A stretch of DNA of 8,137 nucleotides from contig JAGTWP010000059.1 in the NCBI GenBank assembly GCA_018260755.1, positions 1-8,137 of the forward strand, written 5' to 3'. This document shows positions 1 through 5,736 of the stretch, in pieces. Under the pieces are notes generated by a model. The model was given only the letters and a program-made list of their open reading frames with translations. It was not told where the DNA came from and did no database searches. This DNA comes from Candidatus Altarchaeum sp. Lineage in GTDB: Archaea; Altiarchaeota; Altiarchaeia; Altiarchaeales; Altiarchaeaceae. The position numbers and the translations under genes are program-made. Position 1 is the first letter of the stretch; each line of letters starts with the position of its first letter.

Positions 1-17
1 ATTTTTTAATACCTGCG

Positions 18-39
18 ATTTTCAAACTTGTTTGAAAAT
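18..39. repeat. Perfect inverted repeat (10-bp stem, 2-nt loop)
   Basis: ATTTTCAAAC and GTTTGAAAAT are exact reverse complements separated by TT. The hairpin is followed by CACGAACGAAGTGAGTG. Similar hairpins centred on TTTCAAA/TTTGAAA occur at 2814-2838, 7924-7946 and 8081-8110, all in spacers, so this looks like one member of a dispersed small-repeat family. Confidence 0.7.
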
Positions 40-60
40 ACACGAACGAAGTGAGTGTAA

Positions 61-113
61 AATTTCAAAAAATTTAAAAAAGTCAAAAAATTTACCTTTA
101 ATTTTTTGGGTGG
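61..113. terminator. Bidirectional T-tract cassette, likely acs terminator
   Basis: On the minus strand, the direction of acs transcription, there are three T6 runs at 90-85, 81-76 and 72-67, spaced exactly 9 bases apart. On the plus strand the cassette ends in ATTTTTTGGGTGG (101-113). Archaeal RNA polymerase is known to terminate at clustered T-stretches without needing a hairpin, so the three runs are a plausible acs terminator about 140 nt past the stop. The whole cassette recurs inverted at 3546-3593 with T5 runs at an 8-base period. That the function is termination is inference. Confidence 0.5.
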
Positions 114-136
114 CTGAATAGTTACTTTATATATGT

Positions 137-154
137 ATTACCTAAATAGGTAAT
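137..154. promoter_or_regulatory. Perfect palindrome ATTACCTAAATAGGTAAT
   Basis: The two 8-bp arms are exact reverse complements around AA. It lies 1 nt downstream of a plus-strand TATA-like TTTATATATG (126-135), where an operator would block a start site near 156. A second half-site, ATTACCTAAAT, is at 203-213, 66 bases on. A relative, ATACCTAATT, is at 2391-2400 beside the acs TATA candidate. The sequence resembles a dimeric repressor site, but no gene is seen to be driven from it. Confidence 0.35.
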
Positions 155-230
155 ATCTATTCATCCATTTTCCTTGCGCAGCATAACGAAAAACATGATT
201 ATATTACCTAAATTGTGCGGAGTTATGGTT

Positions 231-2309
231 TTAATATACCTCTCCTTGAACAAGTTTTTGTATTTTTTCAACGACATCCGGATTCACTAGTGTTGTTACA
301 TCGCCCACATCAGTTCTGCCATTTGATAGCACAGCAAGAATTCTTCGCATAATTTTTCCGCTTCTCGTCTTTGGCATGTCTGGAACAATATATACATTCT
401 TTGGTCTTGCGATTGGTCCAATTATGTCTGCAACTGCCTGTTTAACTTTGTTCTTTAATTCTTCACTGGATTCAAATCCGGGTTTTAGAGATACATACAA
501 ATCAGGAATGTGTCCTCTGAGTTCATCCCCTTTCGGTACAACGGCTGCCTCTGCTATTTCCTCACAGGTTATTGCTGCCGATTCAATTTCTTTTGTCCCT
601 AATCTATGCCCTGCAACATTAATAACATCATCCATTCTACCTAAAATCCTAAAGTATCCGTCCTTTGCCTGCATTCCACTGTCTCCAGACATATATGGCC
701 AGTCCTGCCATTCCTTGCTGTCTTTATTTTTACAGTACTTTTCATAATATACTTTCACCATTCTTCCGGGATCTTTCCATATTGTAAGCATTCTTCCGGG
801 CCATGGATTTTTTATACAAATACTTCCTGCCTTTCCGCATCCTGCAGGAAGTTCCTTTCCATTTTCATCATATATAATCGGATAAATTCCTGGCACACCA
901 GGGCCTGCACTTCCCGGTTTCATTGGTTTAACAGCAGGAACTGTGCTGCATAAAAACCCTCCGTTTTCTGTTTGCCACCAGGTATCAACTATTACTGCTT
1001 CCTTCTTTCCAACCACATTATAATACCATCGCCACACATCAGGCTCTATAGGTTCTCCAACAGTTGTCATGTGCTTAAAGTGACAGTTGTATGCAGAAGG
1101 GTCAGAACCCATTTTTCTTAACATACGAATAGTTGTTGGGGCAGTATGGAATATATTTATTCCTAATCGCTCACATATTCTCCATGACCTGTTTGCATCA
1201 GGATATGTTGGTACTCCTTCATATATTACACTCGTTGCGGCAATTGCCAATGGCCCATAAACAATATAAGAATGCCCTGTAATCCATCCGATGTCTGCCA
1301 TACACCAATATACATCTTCGGGATGAATGTCCTGAATATATTTTGATGTTCCCGCAACATACGCCAGGAAACCACCGGTACTATGTAAGCATCCCTTTGG
1401 CTTTCCTGTTGAACCACTTGTATACATCAAAAAAAGTCCTGCTTCGGCTGGCATTGAAACCGGCTTTACAATTTTTCCTTTATGATTTTTAAGCAAGTCC
1501 TCTACAAGAAAGTCCCTTCCTTCAACTAACTTTGTCGGCGAACTATATTTATTGGAATATCGGCTCCATATAAGTACTTTATCTACTTTTTGTCCCAGTT
1601 TTGCTGCGGTTTTAACTGCTATATCTGCATTGACTTTGTGATCTATTAATTTTCCACCCCTGAAATATCCGTCTATTGTTACTAAAATATTGCTTCCCGA
1701 GTCAGCAATTCTTTCTCCGCATGCTTTTCCGCTGAAACCTCCGAAAACCTCCGAGTGTATTATTCCAAGTCGTGCACAGGCAAGCATTGATACAGGCAAT
1801 TCCGGAACCATTGGCATCTGGAATGTAATTCTGTCTCCAGCTTTTAAACCAAGTTCCCGGAGTAATGAAGCAAATTCATTGACTTTTACATATAACTCCT
1901 GATATGTTATAACCCTATCATGTTCTCCTTCCGGTTCCGGAACCCATATAATTGCGGCTTTATTTTTATACTTTGCCAAATTTCTATCAACGCAATTGTA
2001 ACAAGCATTCAATTTTCCTCCGACAAACCATTTAAAGAATGGCGGATTACTAGTATCAAGCGTTGTTTTCCAATACCTGTCCCAAGTCAACAAATCAGCA
2101 TATTCCTTAAAACACTCTGGAAAATTTTCCTCTTTAAATCTTTCATATATTGACTCATCTTTTACATTTGCCTGTCTGATAAATTTCTCCTGCGGCTCAA
2201 AATATTCTTCCTCCTGCCAATGTGCTCCTATTTCCGCCTCGCTCAATGCCATTTTGTCCCCATTTCCATTGTTGTTTTCATTCCCTGTTTTTTTAATTTC
2301 TTCGGCCAT
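231..2309 (-). CDS. acs: Acetyl-CoA synthetase, AMP-forming
   Basis: This cytoplasmic enzyme activates acetate with ATP and CoA through acetyl-AMP, giving acetyl-CoA, AMP and PPi. At 692 residues it is slightly longer than the usual 620-660. The ATP-binding loop YTSGSTGKPKG is at residues 296-306. DTWWQTENGG is at 442-451, where W445 matches the tryptophan that limits the pocket to acetate in Salmonella Acs. The hinge and CoA motif GRMDDVINVAGHRLGT follows YMSGDSG. PKTRSGK ends in K652, the catalytic lysine that is also the regulatory acetylation site in homologues. Residues 1-19 are low-complexity (Asn/Gly/Lys), so Met20, preceded by GGGGACAAA, is an alternative start. It is a single gene with its own AT-rich upstream region. 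Propionate is possible as a side substrate. Identification is firm. Confidence 0.96.
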   Translation of the reverse strand: MAEEIKKTGNENNNGNGDKMALSEAEIGAHWQEEEYFEPQEKFIRQANVKDESIYERFKEENFPECFKEYADLLTWDRYWKTTLDTSNPPFFKWFVGGKLNACYNCVDRNLAKYKNKAAIIWVPEPEGEHDRVITYQELYVKVNEFASLLRELGLKAGDRITFQMPMVPELPVSMLACARLGIIHSEVFGGFSGKACGERIADSGSNILVTIDGYFRGGKLIDHKVNADIAVKTAAKLGQKVDKVLIWSRYSNKYSSPTKLVEGRDFLVEDLLKNHKGKIVKPVSMPAEAGLFLMYTSGSTGKPKGCLHSTGGFLAYVAGTSKYIQDIHPEDVYWCMADIGWITGHSYIVYGPLAIAATSVIYEGVPTYPDANRSWRICERLGINIFHTAPTTIRMLRKMGSDPSAYNCHFKHMTTVGEPIEPDVWRWYYNVVGKKEAVIVDTWWQTENGGFLCSTVPAVKPMKPGSAGPGVPGIYPIIYDENGKELPAGCGKAGSICIKNPWPGRMLTIWKDPGRMVKVYYEKYCKNKDSKEWQDWPYMSGDSGMQAKDGYFRILGRMDDVINVAGHRLGTKEIESAAITCEEIAEAAVVPKGDELRGHIPDLYVSLKPGFESSEELKNKVKQAVADIIGPIARPKNVYIVPDMPKTRSGKIMRRILAVLSNGRTDVGDVTTLVNPDVVEKIQKLVQGEVY

Positions 2310-2370
2310 TTTCGTGTTTTTAAATTTTTTATTTTTTATTATTATACATTATGATTAAATAAATAAGAAG

Positions 2371-2393
2371 TTTATTTAAATATTTAATATATA
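2371..2393 (-). promoter_or_regulatory. Candidate acs promoter (TATA region)
   Basis: Read on the minus strand, GGTATATATTAAATATTTAAATAAAC holds overlapping TATA-like boxes, and TTTAAATA near 2380 is the better placed. A start about 26 bases downstream would give a leader of about 45 nt before the ATG at 2309. No Shine-Dalgarno precedes that ATG. The box overlaps the end of the transposase-like remnant. Confidence 0.35.
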
Positions 2394-2644
2394 CCTAATT
2401 TCCCCTCATAAATTAACTTTTTCACGCTCAGTTTTTTGAATCTCACGAAGGAGTTGTAGTTTGTAGTTTTTGTTGGTGGTTTTAACGATTTAGACAACAT
2501 ATTGTTTTATTATCCTTAAATTCAAAATATAACTCCCTTGTCTTTCCATTGAAATACTATGCGTATGTCAAGATGCCTTTTCAGGTCTCTGAAAATCCTC
2601 TCTGTTTTGCCATTGTGCGTACTAATAGTTCGTGTTTCAAACAT
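2384..2644 (-). pseudogene. Frameshifted transposase-like remnant
   Basis: Two short minus-strand frames lie end to end. The first (2644-2522, 40 codons from ATG) begins MFETRTISTHNGKTERIFRD and continues LKRHLDIRI. NGKTER followed by LK resembles the region around the last catalytic glutamate of rve/DDE-type transposases (NGxxERxxxxLK). The second (2500-2384, 38 codons) is basic: KPPTKTTNYNSFVRFKKL, then SVKKLIYEGK. Between them another frame reads YFEFKDNKTICC, as expected if indels broke one gene. There is no N-terminal domain or first Asp, so this can only be a C-terminal scrap. The family is not determined, and it could be chance coding-like sequence. The MITE-like element 100 bp away supports a mobile-DNA origin. 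Confidence 0.4.
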
Positions 2645-2744
2645 TTTAATAAGTATTTTATAAATATTACAAGTAAAAATTACGTTTAACTACGGGAAGT
2701 TGGGTTATATCTACCTGATTTTGGCTCTAAATGAAATCCAAATA

Positions 2745-2940
2745 GTATTTGTTTAGCTGCTTAAAAAATTAAGTGTCAAAAATATGAAAAAATCACCTCG
2801 CTGTTGCTCGGAGATTTTCAAAATTTCATTTTGAAAATAACTGCAAAACCAAATATGACGAGGTAATTTAAAAATTTCATAAATTTTTAAAGATTGAAAA
2901 CCTGTAGTTTTCAGTAAAATCCAATTAGCTAAACAAATAC
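2745..2940. mobile_element. MITE-like element, 196 bp, 14-bp TIRs and 8-bp TSD
   Basis: The ends GTATTTGTTTAGCT (2745-2758) and AGCTAAACAAATAC (2927-2940) are exact reverse complements. Immediately outside them lie TCCAAATA (2737-2744) and TCCAACTA (2941-2948), direct repeats identical at 7 of 8 bases, as left by transposition. Inside are an inverted pair ACCTCG (2795-2800) / CGAGGT (2859-2864), a perfect 11-bp-stem hairpin (2814-2838) and a 7-bp-stem hairpin TGAAAAC-CTGTA-GTTTTCA (2895-2913). No protein is encoded, so movement would need a transposase in trans. An 8-bp duplication fits several IS families; the end sequence does not let me choose one. Confidence 0.65.
2814..2838. repeat. Perfect 11-bp-stem hairpin inside the MITE-like element
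   Basis: ATTTTCAAAAT and ATTTTGAAAAT pair perfectly around TTC. The hairpin sits at the centre of the 196-bp element. A 24-base stretch of it (2816-2839) recurs exactly, inverted, at 8083-8106. Confidence 0.75.
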
Positions 2941-3092
2941 TCCAACTAAATTTAAAAATTTGTTGTCCTATATTTTTGACTTCGGAATTATTTTTATTTG
3001 TGTTAAAAATCGGATAACTTATTTTTGGGACAGCAGACAAATTTTGAAATTTTTACTTGTCTTATGATGTTGAAAATAAGAACCAAATTTGT

Positions 3093-3512
3093 TTAATCCT
3101 TTGCCATTAATTTAATAATATCTGTTACGGATAAAATTCCGACAGGTCTTTTTGGAAGTGATAATACTGAATCTTTATAATCTTCTTCAAGAACAATGAC
3201 TATGTGATGAAACTTTCGCTTTACCATAATATCAACCACTTTTCCAACATAATCTTCCCCGGAAATAGTTACAACTTTGTCACTCATAATCTCTTCGACG
3301 GTTACTTTGTTAATATCTCTGTTAAATGCCTTTATAACATCCATTCCAGAAACAATTCCTGCAATCTCTCCGAATTCGTCTGTTACGCAAACACTCTGCA
3401 CATGCGACTCTACAATAATTTTTGCAATATCTTTAACACTTGTATTTAATGACATTGTTATTACGCCTCTTGTCATAACATCTTTTACCTTTAAATTTTG
3501 AGATATGCTCAT
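3093..3512 (-). CDS. Two-CBS-domain protein
   Basis: This small soluble protein of 139 residues consists of almost nothing but a CBS pair (Bateman module). CBS1 spans about residues 10-65 (VKDVMTRGVITM to GIVSGMDVIKAF). CBS2 spans about 73-137 (VEEIMSDKVVTI to GILSVTDIIKLM). Such modules bind adenosine ligands such as AMP, ATP or SAM in the cleft between the repeats and usually signal energy state to a partner. The partner is not identifiable here. The gene lies between the MITE-like region and the secY unit, with a 141-nt spacer to the sRNA that contains its own TATA box, so it is probably transcribed alone. CBS2 carries a slightly long insertion (EEDYKDSVLSLPKRP) before its last strand. The fold is certain, the role unknown. 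Confidence 0.88.
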   Translation of the reverse strand: MSISQNLKVKDVMTRGVITMSLNTSVKDIAKIIVESHVQSVCVTDEFGEIAGIVSGMDVIKAFNRDINKVTVEEIMSDKVVTISGEDYVGKVVDIMVKRKFHHIVIVLEEDYKDSVLSLPKRPVGILSVTDIIKLMAKD

Positions 3513-3535
3513 TTTATGGTTTTATTACTTTTAAC

Positions 3536-3543
3536 ATAAATAT
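3536..3543 (-). promoter_or_regulatory. TATA box of the CBS-domain gene, leaderless geometry
   Basis: On the minus strand GGGGATATTTATGTTAAAAG contains ATATTTAT centred near 3540. The usual 26-base distance puts the start at about 3514, only 2 bases before the ATG at 3512, so a leaderless mRNA is expected. The box directly abuts the T-tract cassette that ends the secY-sRNA unit. Confidence 0.5.
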
Positions 3544-3545
3544 CC

Positions 3546-3593
3546 CCACCCAAAAAATCAAGGATATTTTTGACTTTTTAAATTTTTGAAATT
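3546..3593. terminator. Second T-tract cassette, likely secY-sRNA terminator
   Basis: This is the inverted, slightly shorter relative of 61-113. On the minus strand it ends in a T6 run (3557-3552) followed by GGGTGGGG, which suits termination of the secY-sRNA transcript about 100 nt past the sRNA. On the plus strand it carries three T5 runs (67-71, 75-79 and 83-87 of 3500) at an 8-base period. Termination is inference from T-runs and position. Confidence 0.45.
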
Positions 3594-3653
3594 CGGACAA
3601 GTCCATTTTGTTAACCTCTGAATAGTTACATCTTACACTCCCTATATATTAAC

Positions 3654-3716
3654 ATGTTCTCAGAAGCTACCCTTCTCATCACTGCTCAGACTGGGACGGT
3701 TTCATCACGGAACACA
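3654..3716 (-). ncRNA. Box C/D guide sRNA (dual guide, predicted 23S PTC targets)
   Basis: On the minus strand the order is: stem GTGTTC, one C, box C GTGATGA (3708-3702), 12-nt guide AACCGTCCCAGT (3701-3690), box D' CTGA (3689-3686), GCA, box C' GTGATGA (3682-3676), 12-nt guide GAAGGGTAGCTT (3675-3664), box D CTGA (3663-3660), stem GAACAT. All four boxes are consensus, both guides are exactly 12 nt as archaeal C/D RNPs require, the C'/D' loop is 3 nt, and a 6-bp stem closes the k-turn. With L7Ae, Nop5 and fibrillarin such RNAs direct 2'-O-methylation at the target base paired to the fifth guide nucleotide before D or D'. The 5' stem begins 9 nt after the secY stop, so it is probably processed from the operon 3' UTR. 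Confidence 0.93.
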
Positions 3717-3725
3717 AAATTAAAT

Positions 3726-5123
3726 TTATACGTGTTTCCCGAATAACCCTCTGAACCACATAGGCATACTTCCCATTTCTTCCTTTTGAAGTTGTTCATA
3801 CATCCTATATAATATTCCGACAGTTAGCAAAATTCCTGTTCCGCTTCCGAAAACACCGAGTAAGTCGGCAGATAATGCGAGTAATCCGACAGCAATGGAA
3901 CTTATTACTACCATCTGTGGAATGTATCTTTCAAGCACATGTTGTATAACTCTTATATCCCTTCTGAATCCCGGAATCTGCATTCCTCCTTGATGTATTT
4001 GCTGGGCAACCTTTTCAGGTCCGATGTTTGTTGTTGCGGCCCAAAATTTTCCGAAAAGCACACACAACCCAAGGAAAACCGCACCGTATATGAGTATATG
4101 CATTATAACCGTAATATCTCCTAATCTATATATTGAAGACGGATTAAGGACTCCGTATATGTTATTAGCGCCACCATAACCTGATGTAATATAAGAAAAG
4201 AAAATATATACTCCGTATTGTAATGGATTCATCTCCTGAACAGCCATTCCTGCATGTATGCCGAATATTGAAGGAATTAACTGAAGTGATTGTATAAGTG
4301 CTGCTGCCAATATTACAGGAATATTTGAAACATAGAAAAATTTTATCGGATATCTGGCACTTATTCCTCTGATTGTTCCGTAAGCAAGAGGTATTTCAAG
4401 TCGCATTGATTCCCCGTAAACAACCACCAGAAATACAATAATTGTTGCTATAATCGGAAAAAGCAAAAATGGATCTAAATTTCCCGTAACTAATTTTGAT
4501 ATGAAGTTTGGAATTGCTCCGGCATAATTTCCGACTGCTCCTGCTGTTTGCAATGGATTTATGGTTGCAGTTATGATTGACTGTGAAACCCCTCCAGCAA
4601 TAAATAATCCTATTCCCGAACCAATTCCGTATTTTGACACAATTTCATCAAGAAACATTAAAATTATACTGCCCATAGCAATTTGTAGGACAACGAGCCA
4701 GTACATACCTCCGCCCAACTGGAATGCTATGCTCATTGCCGCTGCTTCAAGAATAGAAAATATAACTATCAAAATCTTTTGTGCCCCCTGAAATAACGCC
4801 TTGTCTTCATTTCTTGTTAAGTCCAGTTCAAGTGCTCCTGTTCCAACTAATAGTTGAAGCATAATTGAACCCACAACAATTGGACCTATACCTACAGTTA
4901 ATAACGAGCCAATGTGACTCGCAAAAATCATCTGCATCAGTTCAAATCCAGATTTATTTATTTCTGCCTCGGTAATTCCGAAAGGGTAAATAACTCCTAA
5001 AACATAAAATAAACCCAGTGCCAATGCCACCCATAATACCTTGTCCTTTAAAGGTAGTGCCCTGGAAGGTCTTTTTACTTCTGGAATATACTTTAAATAT
5101 GGTCTGAGAAATTCAATTTTCAT
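3726..5123 (-). CDS. secY: Protein translocase subunit SecY
   Basis: This is the channel subunit of the archaeal SecYEG/Sec61 translocon in the cytoplasmic membrane. At 465 residues it is a little longer than the archaeal norm (about 435-460) and shows about ten hydrophobic segments. The N-terminal amphipathic helix (EVKRPSRALPLKDKVLW) precedes TM1 near residues 30-48 with YPFGI. The plug and TM2 region includes GIGPIVVGSIMLQLL (78-92), and the second SecY signature LDEIVSKYGIGSGIGLFI is at 158-175. The long cytosolic loop GGMQIPGFRRD (379-389) is the conserved arginine loop that binds the ribosome. It follows rpl15 by 57 nt, the usual archaeal order, but the expected next genes (such as adk) are absent: a C/D sRNA lies 9 nt past the stop. 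No Shine-Dalgarno is seen before the ATG. Confidence 0.97.
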   Translation of the reverse strand: MKIEFLRPYLKYIPEVKRPSRALPLKDKVLWVALALGLFYVLGVIYPFGITEAEINKSGFELMQMIFASHIGSLLTVGIGPIVVGSIMLQLLVGTGALELDLTRNEDKALFQGAQKILIVIFSILEAAAMSIAFQLGGGMYWLVVLQIAMGSIILMFLDEIVSKYGIGSGIGLFIAGGVSQSIITATINPLQTAGAVGNYAGAIPNFISKLVTGNLDPFLLFPIIATIIVFLVVVYGESMRLEIPLAYGTIRGISARYPIKFFYVSNIPVILAAALIQSLQLIPSIFGIHAGMAVQEMNPLQYGVYIFFSYITSGYGGANNIYGVLNPSSIYRLGDITVIMHILIYGAVFLGLCVLFGKFWAATTNIGPEKVAQQIHQGGMQIPGFRRDIRVIQHVLERYIPQMVVISSIAVGLLALSADLLGVFGSGTGILLTVGILYRMYEQLQKEEMGSMPMWFRGLFGKHV

Positions 5124-5180
5124 CTTTTAGGAATTTAGTTTCTATTTTTCAGTAATATCTTTTTCGGTTATATTTTATTT

Positions 5181-5675
5181 TTAGCTGCTTTCGTTTGTAT
5201 TTTCGGTTGTATTATCTGCTGCTATAACATCCCTGTCTTCTTTTGTTTCGCTTTCTATCAGCCCTCCTGCACCTTCAATTTTTTTCCTTGCTCCTTCCGA
5301 AAATGAGTCGGTTTGTATTATAAATTTATGTGAAATTTTTCCATCTCCCAATAATTTATCGTATCCGAGTGATGCAAGATTCAGATAATATGTGTCTTCT
5401 TTAATTGTTACTTTTCCTTCATTAACAAATTTTTCCAGATTTCTTTCAATATCCCTGATATTTATTGTGCTAATATCTACATCGGAAGAGTGTCTGGTAA
5501 ATCCATGACTTCCGTGTATATCTTTAAAGTATTTTGAATATTTGCACCATTTTTGTTTATACCATCCGGACTGTCCTGCACCTCCTTGACTTCCTGTTCC
5601 TCTGTGCTTCTGAATTCCCCATCCGTGATGATTTGAACCCCTTAATTTTCTTGTTTTTCTATCTTTAACCGCCAT
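5181..5675 (-). CDS. rpl15: Large-subunit ribosomal protein uL15 (L15)
   Basis: This is a 50S subunit protein of the archaeal/eukaryotic L15 (L27a) type, 164 residues. The basic Gly-rich N-terminal tail that threads into 23S rRNA is clear: RKTRKLRGSNHHGWG then HRGTGSQGGAG (residues 6-34). The HGFTRH motif follows at about 57-62. The globular domain ends in the L15 signature region, KISHKFIIQTDSFSEGARKK (113-132) then IEGAGG. The last 25 residues are acidic and Thr/Asn-rich (EDRDVIAADNTTENTNESS), an unusual tail for an RNA-binding protein and probably disordered. It lies 61 nt after rpl30 and 57 nt before secY on the same strand. Upstream sequence is almost pure A/T with no Shine-Dalgarno. Confidence 0.96.
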   Translation of the reverse strand: MAVKDRKTRKLRGSNHHGWGIQKHRGTGSQGGAGQSGWYKQKWCKYSKYFKDIHGSHGFTRHSSDVDISTINIRDIERNLEKFVNEGKVTIKEDTYYLNLASLGYDKLLGDGKISHKFIIQTDSFSEGARKKIEGAGGLIESETKEDRDVIAADNTTENTNESS

Positions 5676-5736
5676 TTTAAAAATTTTATAAAAGAAATTT
5701 TAAAAAATTTAATCTTAAATTTATTTATACTATTAT

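Larger units (their letters stand above)
1..230. other. Gene-free left edge downstream of acs
   Basis: I see no supported coding sequence here. The stretch holds a perfect hairpin (18-39), a T-tract cassette (61-113), a TATA-like TTTATATATG on the plus strand (126-135) and an 18-base palindrome (137-154). Because acs ends at 231 on the minus strand, this is its 3' flank. A short plus-strand open frame runs from the window edge to a stop near 120, but its composition looks like a repeat rather than a protein. Confidence 0.6.

Noticed and set aside
376-747. Plus-strand frame antisense to acs
   Set aside because: It lies wholly inside a strongly conserved acs coding region and has no family resemblance.
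2422-2449. Possible second C/D-like sRNA on the minus strand (GTGAGAT, CTGA, GTGAAAA)
   Set aside because: The C and C' boxes lack the TGATGA core, spacing is not 12 nt and no closing stem is seen.
2753-3040. Minus-strand 95-codon frame
   Set aside because: It starts with TTG without a ribosome site, runs through the MITE-like element and its hairpins, and its translation shows no recognisable domain.
5613-5640. Plus-strand GTGATGA as a C box inside rpl15
   Set aside because: No CTGA at guide distance and no second box pair; it is antisense coding sequence.
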